Below are positions 44,377-53,689 of a stretch of 64,000 bases of DNA, in pieces. The DNA is from Pseudomonas sp. Leaf58. Lineage in GTDB: Bacteria > Pseudomonadota > Gammaproteobacteria > Pseudomonadales > Pseudomonadaceae. The first letter of the stretch is position 1. Each line of letters starts with the position of its first letter. Location: assembly GCF_003627215.1 (NCBI RefSeq), contig NZ_CP032678.1, positions 434,001-498,000 on the forward strand. The letters are read 5' to 3'. The notes below the pieces were generated by a model, which was not told where the DNA came from, searched no databases, and worked only from the letters and a program-made list of their open reading frames with translations. The translations under genes were made by a program, and so were the position numbers.

Positions 44377-45135
44377 TCAACACGCAATGATGGCCGGGGC
44401 CTGTAGCAGTAACAGCTCGTAGCCACCAACAGTCTTGTGCAGTGCCGCCCACAGTTGGCTATCCACGGTTCTGAACACCGCCAGAGGCGACGCTTGGTCA
44501 AACCCATCACCGAGTTCAGGTTGGCCTAAATCCGCTTGCAGCGGGCCGAGCAACCTCAAATAGACGGGGTCTTTAGCACTGACAAATTGTGGAGCCTGAT
44601 GAGCTTCCTGGCTGTAGGTCGACAAGGGCTGCAGGAAGGCTGCCACTGGATCGCCTTGCAGGAGCTGCTGTCCAGAAAGGTAGATCCTGAGGCGCAGGTC
44701 AGTCTTGCACATCTGGCAGACCGCTAGTTGCGGATTGAAAACGCCGTTGCGAACCTACGCCTGATCAACTTCATGAAGCTTTGCCTGCAACCCTGACATA
44801 AAGGGCAGGCCAGCCAGTTCTGTTTCTGGTGTGCGTACCTGCCGAACAGCCTCCAGCAGGCACAGCGAGGGCCGTTTGCTGCAGTCTGGTGCAAAGGCAA
44901 GATCATCTGAAGGCAAGGGGTTTACCTCGAACAATTCGCGGGCATTTGGGTGGGTGATCGGATTGATTGCATCGCGATCGGAGCGCTGATTCACTGCGTC
45001 CATAACCGCCGTGGAACTGCTCGTAACGCCCTGCGACTTCAACATGATCATTCGAGTCCCAGCGATCATCATTACCAGGCCCAGGACGATCATCAGCATG
45101 ATGACGGAAGGCCTGATGTTGGTTCTCCTGGCCAT
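44377..45135 (-). pseudogene. TAG-interrupted membrane-anchored paralogue of the next gene
   Basis: One frame encodes an N-terminal membrane anchor (SVIMLMIVLGLVMMIAG) and a soluble domain similar to the upstream gene (45140-45907). A TAG codon at 44757-44755 (codon 127) interrupts it; the same frame continues with VRNGVFNPQLAVCQMCKTD and ends in a domain closely matching the paralogue (APQFVSAKDP, LGQPELGDGFD). The paralogue has no stop at this place. It is therefore a tandem duplicate disabled by a nonsense change, unless TAG is read through. The start at 45135 has GGGAGA upstream and overlaps the end region of its paralogue. Confidence 0.7.
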
Positions 45136-45139
45136 CGGA

Positions 45140-45907
45140 CTATTTCTCCCAGCCAAGATAGTATTGATGGCGTTTTACGCAGCGTGAGTACTTGGGGTTG
45201 CTGAGCATGACAAGCTCATAACCGTGCTCAGCCTTCGACAGCGCAACCCATACCTGCGAGTCAGGGTAATCAAAAAAGGCCAGTGGCGGTTTGGTATCAA
45301 ATCCATTGCCAAGCTCTGGCTGACGCAGGCCGTGGCCAAGTTTGCCTTCAAATGAGACGACCAGGGGGTCTTTGGCACCCAGGAATTGTGGCGCTTGCTG
45401 GGTCAGCTGACTGATGGTGGACAACCTCGATAGAAACGCCTGAGCGGGATCGCCGAGCACGGTGGCATGAGAAAACGCGTATGCGGCGTCTTCCAGGCCG
45501 CCCTTGGTCTTGCATACGCCGATATAGCCCTGGTCGACCGCCTGCCTGAAAGCGCTTGCGTCAAGTGATCTAAAGAACCCCGATTGGTGCGGAGTCGCTT
45601 TCGATTGAATGACTGCCATCAAAAGACAGCCACCGGGACTGGTTTTGCAGGCTTTCCAGAAGGGTTGTTCTGATCGCGACCATCGTGAGTTTAGAAACGC
45701 GAAATCATCTTCATGGGCATCGAATAACTCGTGCACACCCGCATAGGTCATGGGGTTCTGAATCACCCCGGCTGCAATTTTTGGCGTACTGGTGTTTTTT
45801 TCTGCCTGATCATCGTGAAAGGTAAGCCATAGGAGCACCGCCGAAATTGCAATGGACAGCAGGCTCATGGCGAGGTCACGTCTGTTGCGTTTGTAATTGT
45901 TGCTCAT
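45140..45907 (-). CDS. Unknown membrane-anchored protein (255 aa)
   Basis: A cytoplasmic basic start (MSNNYKRNRRDLA) is followed by one membrane helix (about residues 13-31) and a soluble, probably periplasmic domain with several cysteines (CKTSPGGCLL and VCKTKGG). It is usually hidden inside a long frame joined to the upstream gene, but the upstream tagged gene ends two bases before this ATG in the neighbouring frame, so the two are separate. The tandem paralogue downstream is broken by TAG. No family recognised. Confidence 0.65.
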   Translation of the reverse strand: MSNNYKRNRRDLAMSLLSIAISAVLLWLTFHDDQAEKNTSTPKIAAGVIQNPMTYAGVHELFDAHEDDFAFLNSRWSRSEQPFWKACKTSPGGCLLMAVIQSKATPHQSGFFRSLDASAFRQAVDQGYIGVCKTKGGLEDAAYAFSHATVLGDPAQAFLSRLSTISQLTQQAPQFLGAKDPLVVSFEGKLGHGLRQPELGNGFDTKPPLAFFDYPDSQVWVALSKAEHGYELVMLSNPKYSRCVKRHQYYLGWEK

Positions 45908-45908
45908 G

Positions 45909-47428
45909 CTATAACCCCAAGTCAGCGGCAAGGATGGTCTCGTGTAAGTGCTGGGCAAGCGCTCGATCTGCCCTGGCGTTAACCGAGTGAGGGTCGCTAG
46001 CCGTGCTGCCATAGAGCGCTTGGTTACTAACGCCAGCACGCTTTCGATCACAGCCGGGAACGTTTCCAGCGAGGATTTGGCCCGCTGCAGGTTGGCGTTT
46101 CCACCTGATTCGAGATAATCGGTCACCGCGCTTTTGGCTGCAGCTTCATCAAATAACGCAGAAACCCGCGTGCCCTCCAGAGCCTGGTGCCAGATGCCTG
46201 CCTCCATCATCTGGTTGATTTCGTGCGTAGCGGGGGTGAAGTCCTTTACGCCGTTCACCCAGGCAATGTTACATGTTCCCCACCGTCTGACGATGTACCG
46301 GGGGTCAAACAAGCCGTACCTGTTTCCGAGTGCTTTCAGGGCGCATTTCCCAAAGGTGCCATCGCTGCCATCCCGAGGTATGAAGGCCATGTCTGCCAGG
46401 AACCCCCCTGCTGTTAGCCGTCGCTCCCCTGAATTTTGCAGCATGTGTTTGTAGTCAAAGCCCAGCAAATCTGCCGCTACCAGTGAAAAATCAGCCCAAT
46501 GCTCAGGGTGGTTCCACAGTAGGGACATGAGGGTGCTTTTCATGCCGGCATCATAGGCTTCTGGCGCCCCGATATTGAAACTTCCAGGCTCATCGGCAAT
46601 CTGCCGGAAAACGAAATCCAGTGTCTCCCTGACCGTCTCGGTGACACTGACAATGTCCTGACCAAACAGGACGGCCATCGGCGCAATCACCCGCACCAAG
46701 GCGTAAAGGTAGGGGCTGACGACCAAATTCTTCGGCATCAGCTTGCCTAGGTGCCAGGGAATGTCCTGCTGACAGAACGCAACCAGGCCTGCCTGGCGCT
46801 GCTCAAACGGCAAGGACAGGTCAACCAGAGCCTGGATGACACCGACAGGCAGGTTATGAGCGCTGCTGTGAGGCATTTCAAGTCCGCAGACATGGGCGAT
46901 TGCACTGTAAACGATCAGCGCGGATGAAGAGGGTCGATCGCTGCTGTAGAACGATCGCCCTGCCTGATCTTTCATGCCGTCAATCATTTGCTTGCGGTAC
47001 TGACCGTGGTTAAGCCAGTCTTCGACCAGACTCTTTTGTCCTGGAGACTTACCCAGAATCAGCGGTGCAACTTGCTCGATCAGCCCCTTGAGATCGACGT
47101 CTGGAAACTGCAGCTGGTTGCGCTGAAGGTTCAGCGATCCACACAGGTCGCCAAGACTGGTGGCTGTTCGTCCGTTGAACAAATGCCCTTCCAGATGGGT
47201 GCCGGTGCTGGCGAGGACAAGGCCGAGCAGCCCTTCGGCGCTGTGCTTGTAAGCGGCATTCAGCAGCCTGCCGGATTGGTTGTACACCAGGACGTCGTCA
47301 AATTCTTCACGTTCACCGGGGTAGTGGTTCTGCTCGTAGAACGCCCTGAGCTCTCGCCCAAGAGGGCCCTTGAGGGCCTTCTCGGGGACAGAAAAAGGCC
47401 ACGGCGCGACCTTTGTCTTTGTTGTCAT
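45909..47428 (-). CDS. DLGL-tag family protein with a frameshift (about 506 aa)
   Basis: A large helical soluble protein starting MTTKTKVAPWPF at an ATG that overlaps the stop of the previous gene (ATGA). As written, the frame continues into the next gene. Near 46028-46036 the coding character moves to the neighbouring frame, which reads ALYGSTASDPHSVNARADRA and ends in ETILAADLGL with a stop at 45911-45909, just before the next ATG. One missing base explains this. The restored protein carries the family signature. No domain recognised. Confidence 0.65.
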
Positions 47429-48402
47429 GCCTCGCACTCCAGGATGACGTTGCGCGCCTCCTCACCGAGCTCAGCATGGCCCAGCAACGTCTCGCGCATG
47501 CCATCGTCAAGCTCACGCCCTTCCATGAGGATCAGCGGGAACTGGTTGAGCGCCGCCAGGAAGAGTTTGGCGTCTTCCATGTCCTCGTCAAACGGCAGGG
47601 CTGGATCGACCTTGCACAGCAATTCCAGGATTTCCGGAGCCTCCTCGTACGTGAGGTCATGGTGCGCCAGGGCATCTTCAATCAAGCTCAACTCGCCCGT
47701 ACAGTCGTACACCATGCCGCGCTCATTGCTGGCGTGTGGGCGAACCAGCACCTGGATGCCGAAATCGCTGAGCAGCAGGAAGATTTTTCCGAGGCTTTTC
47801 AATTTACCGTAAAAGCCCTTTCCACGGCTGTCGAGCCACTGCGGATTGCCGAGCAGTGCGGCAGTCTCCTCGATCGCCTGCGGGTCGCAGACACTCAACC
47901 CGTCGTGTTCAAGGATGAGCGTGCGCTCGAAGACTTCCTCGGCGTCCAGGCTGGCCAGGAGCACATTGGAGATCGTATTGAACGACTCAGCGTGCTCGGC
48001 CAGCACCAGGTTCACCTCGCGCAGCGACTGGTACGCGAGAATATCGCGTTGCTCAAGCGGCAGGTACTGGCTTTTGACACTGAACGCCAGCAGGGTCTTC
48101 CTGGCAGCCAGCCCCTGACGGTCGAAGTCCAGGTCGAAGACACGTTCCGGGGTCTGGCGGTTCATCCGGTTGAGGATCCAGCGCAGGTATTTGCCTTCGC
48201 GGGTGGGATCACAGCTGCACAGAAACACCTTGAACGCTTCCAGATCACCCTGGAACAGGTTCAGGCCCTGGCAGGTAGCATGGGCGCGCTCGACATCGGC
48301 GTGCATGTGCGACAGCCGACGCATGGGTTTCGAGTGGGGGTCGCCCACGGCAGGCAGAACGCTGGCTTTCACGGTTTGTTCTTGTGTATTGCGGGTAGCC
48401 AT
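47425..48402 (-). CDS. Unknown protein (325 aa)
   Basis: A soluble, acidic protein with no known domain. An ACAGGAGA ribosome binding site lies before the ATG at 48402, and the intergenic stretch 48403-48469 provides room for a promoter. It ends in ILECEA, without the tag, and its stop overlaps the start of the frameshifted tagged gene, so the two are coupled. Confidence 0.62.
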   Translation of the reverse strand: MATRNTQEQTVKASVLPAVGDPHSKPMRRLSHMHADVERAHATCQGLNLFQGDLEAFKVFLCSCDPTREGKYLRWILNRMNRQTPERVFDLDFDRQGLAARKTLLAFSVKSQYLPLEQRDILAYQSLREVNLVLAEHAESFNTISNVLLASLDAEEVFERTLILEHDGLSVCDPQAIEETAALLGNPQWLDSRGKGFYGKLKSLGKIFLLLSDFGIQVLVRPHASNERGMVYDCTGELSLIEDALAHHDLTYEEAPEILELLCKVDPALPFDEDMEDAKLFLAALNQFPLILMEGRELDDGMRETLLGHAELGEEARNVILECEA

Positions 48403-48469
48403 GATGCTCTCCTGTTATTGGTAGGGGAGAGCTTATCCTGGCATAACAATATACGCAATAATCGAGATG

Positions 48470-49408
48470 CTACAAACCGAGATCCTGGCTCAGCGAAGCT
48501 TCCAGCATTTGCTCCTGGGTAAGGGCATGGGTATAGGCCCTCAAATGCCCGCCCGCCGCTACCAGTTTGCGTCCGAGTCCGAGGTGGGCTTCGCTGGTTG
48601 TCATTTGTGCCAACGCCTCAGGGGTCGCGCAGTGGGCGGCATACCACCGCTGAGCTTTGTCTAATGACAACACCGCCAGCCCACTCAGATCGAATTCGTA
48701 GCTTTTCGAGACATGATGGTAGAAGCTGTAGGCGTGAAACTTTTCCTCCTGGGTGAGGATGCGCGGCCCCTTCACCGTTTCCCAGGCCGCCAGAGTGTCG
48801 CGCTCATTGCCCTTAGGGGGGAAGTGCTGGAGGAGTACATCCATCAGCAGTGCGTGTAAACGAACCGTTGCGCAGTCCGAATCCTGGAGCAAATCCAGCG
48901 CGAAATAGGCCGCGCCGAGCGCTTCGAGACGATCGCTAGCTATTTGGCCACGAACATGCCTTCCAAACACCACGGCTTCGAGTTTTTCTGGAGAAACGGT
49001 GTGCGTGCTGAGCAACCCGGAAAGCCTGAACGCGGTTTTTTTCGCACTCTCGAAGCTGAGCAAACGGTCGAACAGTGCGTCGTTGTAGTCAAGGCCTTGA
49101 AATGCGCTCAACGCCCTGGTGAACTCACGGGTTGACTTGGTGACGATGGGAACCGGATCGATCAGGGCGTGATCGATGAGCTTCAGCCGCAATGGCTCGT
49201 CGGCCATGATGCGCGCCAGCACATAATTTTCCCCTGTGGTGTGAAAGCTCAAGGCCCCGAAACTCATCACCAGCGATGCATCCGAAAAGGGCGTGGTGGA
49301 CTCACCCAGGTGTTCCAATATTCGATCGGTGAGCTCCGGGTAACCATCACGATCAGAGGCGCTACGCAGCTCCTTTCTGACCTGCTTGATCCAGTCTTTC
49401 ATCGTCAC
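48470..49408 (-). CDS. Unknown protein of the C-terminal DLGL-tag family (312 aa)
   Basis: Helical soluble protein ending in SLSQDLGL. It is the last gene of a four-gene minus-strand operon (52027 to 48470). Its start overlaps the stop of the 365-aa gene (ATGA). All four products of this operon end in the tag, so the whole operon may be dedicated to one process. No catalytic motif is visible. Confidence 0.72.
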   Translation of the reverse strand: MTMKDWIKQVRKELRSASDRDGYPELTDRILEHLGESTTPFSDASLVMSFGALSFHTTGENYVLARIMADEPLRLKLIDHALIDPVPIVTKSTREFTRALSAFQGLDYNDALFDRLLSFESAKKTAFRLSGLLSTHTVSPEKLEAVVFGRHVRGQIASDRLEALGAAYFALDLLQDSDCATVRLHALLMDVLLQHFPPKGNERDTLAAWETVKGPRILTQEEKFHAYSFYHHVSKSYEFDLSGLAVLSLDKAQRWYAAHCATPEALAQMTTSEAHLGLGRKLVAAGGHLRAYTHALTQEQMLEASLSQDLGL

Positions 49409-50502
49409 AACCCCAGATCCGCTTCAAGCTGGTAGGTTCTGATAGCCTCCGGCGCCACATTCAGCAGTTCCTGCAGGTCGAATTTCCCCGAGTCCCGCGC
49501 ATACTGGAAGTCTTTGACGGTTCTGACCAAGGAGCCGATGTCTGTGGTTGAGAGCAGCGTATTGTCGGTCAGGTTCCGGAACAGGATGTTGGCAACCATG
49601 GGCGATTCAATATGATCCAGCAGCCTGCCCATGAGTTCGACAGTGGTGGCCGTTTTCATTTGCTCTGGCTTCAAGGCCTTTGGCAGCAGGGCGCACACGC
49701 TTCGGGCCAACAGCCTGGGCTCATCTGGACTGCACGTGCGCGCCAGGTGCAAAGCCCATTCGCGACGATCACCGTCCTTCAGCGAGATGATGCCCTTGCC
49801 GACAAATTTCCGAGCTTCGAACTCGACAATCCTGGCGAGGTATTCGTGATCATAGTCGGCAGTCCCCTGGCAGAGGGACAGAATCGCCTTGTCAGGCTTG
49901 CCCTGGGAAAACTGGGCATCGATGACTTCTCGATTGCGCAGGCGCATGACGTCACTGGAAACGCCCAGGGACTGCAGCAGCTTGTAATTGAATTCGAAGC
50001 ACCCTGGGTACCTGGCGCCTGGCACGGCGTGCTCGCCAGGGTTGTAGGTCATGAAGCTTTCCAGCAGCAGCGTCCGTGCGTCTGGCACCAGCTTCAGAAT
50101 CATCTCATAGCAAGCCCCCAGAAATTTTTCCGTTTGGTTGTGCCTGACCTGTTTCGCCCTATCGTCCTGCGCGCTGGCATCATCCACCTGTATCAGGAGT
50201 TGCTTCACCCGCATGCCGTAGAAATGCTCGATGCCCTCCGGGCGGGTTGCGGCCTCGGCGAGCAATAGGTGGCAGGCCGCGTTGATCGAGTCGGCTAGGA
50301 AACACCCGTCCGGCTTGTAGTGAGCAACCAGGATTGCCTGTGCAATGATGGGAGACTCGGTTTCGATCATCGCTGCCACCAGGTAGTGGTCAATGTTCTT
50401 GTCCCGAAGCTCGGCTGGATCGCGGCCAATGGGCGTGCGCAGCAAGTTCTCAGCGGCGGCATAGTCACATGTGACAAGGGTGGTGCGCAGATCGGAATTC
50501 AC
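49405..50502 (-). CDS. Unknown protein of the C-terminal DLGL-tag family (365 aa)
   Basis: Helical protein ending in QLEADLGL. It is a clear paralogue of the 363-aa gene in the same operon: both have a LLESFMTYNP/IRDNFLSYDP segment near the middle, then R-E-V-I/L-D-x-Q-x-x-Q-G, then YLARIVE/YLAKVAE. The start overlaps the previous stop. No membrane segment or known domain. Confidence 0.73.
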   Translation of the reverse strand: MNSDLRTTLVTCDYAAAENLLRTPIGRDPAELRDKNIDHYLVAAMIETESPIIAQAILVAHYKPDGCFLADSINAACHLLLAEAATRPEGIEHFYGMRVKQLLIQVDDASAQDDRAKQVRHNQTEKFLGACYEMILKLVPDARTLLLESFMTYNPGEHAVPGARYPGCFEFNYKLLQSLGVSSDVMRLRNREVIDAQFSQGKPDKAILSLCQGTADYDHEYLARIVEFEARKFVGKGIISLKDGDRREWALHLARTCSPDEPRLLARSVCALLPKALKPEQMKTATTVELMGRLLDHIESPMVANILFRNLTDNTLLSTTDIGSLVRTVKDFQYARDSGKFDLQELLNVAPEAIRTYQLEADLGL

Positions 50503-50906
50503 AGACCAAGCTCCTGCTCATCACGCTTGAGATGGCTTCGATCAGGCGCCAGGCTTCTCAGCACAGCCCCGGCACTCAAGCCCACCGATATTTCTTCAAG
50601 CTCCTGGTAGGTCAGGTCTTTGCAGTCGCGCTCCACAATACCTGCGATTTCATCGCGACTGCCGTAGTAGATGAAGGTGTGGTCGACAATCTTCGCGCTG
50701 CAGCCCTTGGTGACCGGGGCTTTCTGGTAGATGCCGGTGGCCATCGCCTCGTAGACGGTGTGCTCAGACTCCAGTTCCTCGCCTTTCTGGCGATAGGCGT
50801 ACTCATGTGTGGTTAGTTTCACGGACTCACCACGCTCAAAAGCCCTATCGATGGCTTTGCACAGTCGAGCGATGGCGGCGGATCTGGTGGTTTGTAACGG
50901 CTGCAT
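50499..50906 (-). CDS. Small protein of the C-terminal DLGL-tag family (135 aa)
   Basis: The smallest tagged member, ending in RDEQELGL, the most deviant tag of the set. It is a compact mixed helix/strand protein (IVDHTFIYYGSRDEIAGIVE). It lies between the two long paralogues in the operon and overlaps the next start by four bases. Function unknown. Confidence 0.65.
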   Translation of the reverse strand: MQPLQTTRSAAIARLCKAIDRAFERGESVKLTTHEYAYRQKGEELESEHTVYEAMATGIYQKAPVTKGCSAKIVDHTFIYYGSRDEIAGIVERDCKDLTYQELEEISVGLSAGAVLRSLAPDRSHLKRDEQELGL

Positions 50907-50935
50907 GGTTATCTCCGGTCGGATTAGAGTTCGTG

Positions 50936-52027
50936 TTAAAGCCCTATATCGCGTTCCAGTCGTCCGGCTTGCACGGTTTCAGGGGCGTGTGGCAAAAGGT
51001 CGAGCAGCTTGAAGTTGCTGTGACGCACGGCAAAATCAAGCTCCTTGTTGGTGTTCAAGCGTGGGCCAATCTGTTCGGCGGTTAGTATGTTGCGCTGATA
51101 CAAGGCAGCATGGCGCTTCGAGTTGTTGGTCGAGGTATGCTGGATGAAGTCCAGCAACAGGTCGCCTCCAGATCTGCCCGGCAGCAAGGACGGATCCATG
51201 CCGGCGATGGCCTTGATGCATAGGCCAATGTCCTCCACCTGGTCAACCTGCGCATTGGCGATCAAAGCATCACCCAAGACGCGCAGGTGGTTGTTGTTGC
51301 TCTGCTGCATCATTACTCTGGGTTCATTGGGCTTGTAATAGTGCTCGGCCACCTTGGCCAGGTAGGTCATGTCGAATTCAGGTTGTCCTGAGAGCAGCAA
51401 GACCAATTGCGCATCCGCAGCGCCTTGAGCAAGCTGCACGTCCAAGACCTCCCGCGCCCGATCGCGTATGAGCTGATTATCAAGCCCAATGTAATTCATG
51501 ATGATCAGCATTCTGCCATCGATCCGCCCAAGGCTTTGGGACATGGATGTCAGATCCATCGGGTCATAGGACAGGAAGTTGTCGCGGATCCACTGTCTGG
51601 ACTCGGGTGCTTTCTGGAACATCGTGCGATACAGCAGCCGGGTCAGGTACTCTCGCACTGATGCCCCTGGGTTGGTGCTGGTGAAATGATTGAGCTCGTC
51701 ATACAGGGTGCGCCCGCATTCCACGGGGAAATGTTCAGCAGCATCTGAGCTGTTGTACAGGGTCGTGGTGATATCCACGGTCTGGTTCAACAAGCGAAGC
51801 GAGAGGGTGTCGGGCGCCAGTTGTAGTAGCCTCAGCACGGCCCTGGCGAGAATCGGGGTTTTGCGCTCCAGGAGTACATTGGTGATGTATTCCGGCTTCT
51901 CGGTATCATGGATGTGCGCAATGGCGCCTTCGAAATCCTGCTCAAAAACCCATTCAATGTCGGGGTAGAAAAGCTTTTCCAGCGCGGCGTCCAGGCGGGT
52001 TGCAAATTGAAAGGGGGATTGGGTCAT
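50936..52027 (-). CDS. Unknown protein of the C-terminal DLGL-tag family (363 aa)
   Basis: First gene of the four-gene tagged operon, ending in RLERDIGL. Paralogue of the 365-aa gene at 49405, with shared central motifs. It is preceded by a good promoter-like pair at 52049-52078. Helical, soluble, no known domain. Confidence 0.72.
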   Translation of the reverse strand: MTQSPFQFATRLDAALEKLFYPDIEWVFEQDFEGAIAHIHDTEKPEYITNVLLERKTPILARAVLRLLQLAPDTLSLRLLNQTVDITTTLYNSSDAAEHFPVECGRTLYDELNHFTSTNPGASVREYLTRLLYRTMFQKAPESRQWIRDNFLSYDPMDLTSMSQSLGRIDGRMLIIMNYIGLDNQLIRDRAREVLDVQLAQGAADAQLVLLLSGQPEFDMTYLAKVAEHYYKPNEPRVMMQQSNNNHLRVLGDALIANAQVDQVEDIGLCIKAIAGMDPSLLPGRSGGDLLLDFIQHTSTNNSKRHAALYQRNILTAEQIGPRLNTNKELDFAVRHSNFKLLDLLPHAPETVQAGRLERDIGL

Positions 52028-52048
52028 GACTGCCTCACTATTTGATTC

Positions 52049-52078
52049 AGTATTCCCTTTGCATCACATCAGGGTCAA
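52049..52078 (-). promoter_or_regulatory. Predicted promoter of the tagged-protein operon
   Basis: On the minus strand TTGACC (52078-52073) and AATACT (52054-52049) are 18 bp apart, 22 bp before the ATG at 52027. No GTATAC palindrome overlaps it. Confidence 0.5.
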
Positions 52079-52249
52079 GCGCGAAGGATTGGATGAGTGG
52101 CGATCGACAAAAGGGTGTAGCAAGGTCATGTGCCTAGCAATTTCGTAGCAGCCTTGTTCTTGCTTCTCAGCAACTCGCTTTACGTGTATATAGTGTTGCG
52201 CGATGGAGATCATGCCCAAAAACAACGGATCGCCCAAAGGGCTACCATC

Positions 52250-52726
52250 ATGCGCTTGTCTTTTCTCGCTTCCAGTGTGGCGCTGCTCAACTCATCTGTC
52301 GCCCACGCCGCCCCGATCATCAGTGGCAATCATCATGTTTCAAACGAGGCCATCAATCAGTCCCTTGGCCAGGGCAAGCCTGCCAATATCAACCAGGCAG
52401 CACGCATCATACTCGACCTGTACCACTAGCACGGCTGTGCTCTTGACCCCGGACTGAACTTCGGGGCTTCTCACACGCCTGGTGAAGTGCGGCTCTCGGC
52501 TGAAAACACCGTGCTTGCCAATTTTGGGTTCAAACCCTACTTCTCGCTGAACGGCGCAGAAACGACCAGTACGCTGGGCGATGACGTTGTCATTCATTCC
52601 GGGGAAGTGGGCGTGAATGTACAGTGGAAAGGTCTTGGCGCGAAGCTGAACTACGCCAAGTCCCTGAAGGTGGAAAACGCTGCCGATGACTCCCGGATCA
52701 ACCTGAGCCTGAACTACATCTTCTGA
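52250..52726 (+). pseudogene. Outer-membrane barrel remnant (ShlB/FhaC-like?)
   Basis: A signal peptide (MRLSFLASSVALLNSSVAHA) and ~40 further residues are followed by an in-frame TAG, after which the same frame continues with DPGLNFGASHTPGEVRLSAE and ends in strands terminating in SLNYIF. A C-terminal Phe after alternating hydrophobic residues is typical of outer-membrane beta-barrels. With about 158 codons it is far too short for a porin or two-partner secretion transporter, so it looks like an internally deleted, nonsense-interrupted relic. The ShlB/FhaC guess rests on weak resemblance. Confidence 0.5.
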
Positions 52727-52733
52727 CCACGTT

Positions 52734-53135
52734 TTAGTTCGAAACGACCACTGAGAGTGCCGGTCGACCCTTGCGGGCAAGGTGCGCAGGGTCAATCGGC
52801 GCTTGGTTCGACACCTCGAATTCGAGCCCCTCCTTGGTTTCCCCGGAAAAACACGATTCCACAGCCTCCGCTGGAAAGCTCACTGACGTGTGCACGCTAC
52901 TGAACGAGGCATAGAACGAAATTACCCCTGTCTCAACATTGATCGACAGTCCTTGCACGCATTTGGGGGAAATATTGAAGCGCATGCGATCTGCCTGGCT
53001 GGCGAACTGGGTTGGAGCACGAACACCTGGGTAATCAGTGCGCACAACCAGGTTGGGGCTTTGGTTCAGTGAGACAATCCATTCGTAGAGCGCCCTGATC
53101 GAGAATACCTTGAAACTGGGCGAAGGTGTGTTCAT
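52734..53135 (-). CDS. sspB: SspB-like ClpXP adaptor
   Basis: A 133-aa homologue of stringent starvation protein B, which delivers ssrA-tagged and other substrates to ClpXP. Family features in order: RALYEWIVSLNQSPNLVV, TDYPGVRAPTQFA, FNISPKCVQGLSI and SFYASFSSVHTSVSFPAEAV. The flexible tail ends with ARKGRPALSVVVSN, matching the ClpX-docking XB motif (GRPALRVVK in E. coli). The middle tail is shorter than in chromosomal SspB. It follows the Nudix gene by 11 bp in one operon under a palindromic operator. A second, mobile SspB could redirect ClpXP to new substrates. Confidence 0.88.
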   Translation of the reverse strand: MNTPSPSFKVFSIRALYEWIVSLNQSPNLVVRTDYPGVRAPTQFASQADRMRFNISPKCVQGLSINVETGVISFYASFSSVHTSVSFPAEAVESCFSGETKEGLEFEVSNQAPIDPAHLARKGRPALSVVVSN

Positions 53136-53146
53136 GTCGAAGCGCC

Positions 53147-53629
53147 TTATTGCGCCACCAGGTACGCAAAGGATGCGAGGCTGTGGCTATCCGTTATCTG
53201 GCCGGTACTTACCAGCACTTTGAGCTCATTTTTGCTGACTTCCCTGGTGTTTGCAACTTCACCATCGGTTGCTTCAACCACGCGGACGGCATTGCGGATG
53301 ACATACAGGTCGATGTGGCTGGCCAGCAGGGAGTTATTGGTGTGCAATTTGCCAAGCAATTTCGGTACATCACCGGCATAGCCGGTTTCTTCCAGCAGCT
53401 CGCGGGTGGCGGTCTGAGCGGTGTCTTCACCGGGATCGCGGGCGCCACGCGGGAACTCCAAGGACGTTTGGTTGATGGCGGGGCGGAAGTGCTCGACCAT
53501 CAGGTAGTTTCCGTTGGCCAGCTGGGGGACAATGACAGCGCCATTGCATTCGTTTTGTTCGGTGACGACAAAGTGGCGATTGCGCAATTCGACGCTGAAG
53601 TACTTGTTGCTGTAGAGGATATCGGGCAT
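53147..53629 (-). CDS. Nudix hydrolase, ADP-ribose pyrophosphatase-like
   Basis: A 160-aa Nudix protein. The Nudix box is complete: GARDPGEDTAQTATRELLEETGYAG fits G-x5-E-x7-REUXEEXGU, with FPRG just before it, as in ADP-ribose pyrophosphatases (NudF type). The likely reaction is ADP-ribose to AMP and ribose 5-phosphate. No DNA-binding domain is attached, so this is not NrtR itself. It is the first gene of an operon with sspB and carries the GTATAC palindrome over its promoter, the same element as upstream of the NAD salvage operon. Confidence 0.88.
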   Translation of the reverse strand: MPDILYSNKYFSVELRNRHFVVTEQNECNGAVIVPQLANGNYLMVEHFRPAINQTSLEFPRGARDPGEDTAQTATRELLEETGYAGDVPKLLGKLHTNNSLLASHIDLYVIRNAVRVVEATDGEVANTREVSKNELKVLVSTGQITDSHSLASFAYLVAQ

Positions 53630-53647
53630 GGCGAGGCTCCTGTGTAA

Positions 53648-53684
53648 GTATACTTAGTATACCTTAAAGAGACCCATCATTCAA
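53648..53684 (-). promoter_or_regulatory. Promoter and palindromic operator of nudix-sspB
   Basis: On the minus strand TTGAAT (53684-53679) and TATACT (53661-53656) are 17 bp apart. GTATACttaGTATAC (53648-53662) is a perfect 6-3-6 inverted repeat covering the -10. It matches the elements at 14186, 59925 and 59959. Confidence 0.65.
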
Positions 53685-53689
53685 TCCAT

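Noticed and set aside
44377..44712. A separate 111-aa gene starting at 44712
   Set aside because: It is in the same frame as the upstream part, separated only by a TAG, and both halves match one paralogue.
45140..47437. A single 765-aa protein
   Set aside because: It joins two genes: a frameshifted tagged gene ending at 45909 and a membrane protein starting at 45907.
53147..53629. The Nudix protein as the NrtR regulator
   Set aside because: It has only the Nudix domain and a complete catalytic box; the C-terminal winged-helix domain of NrtR is missing.
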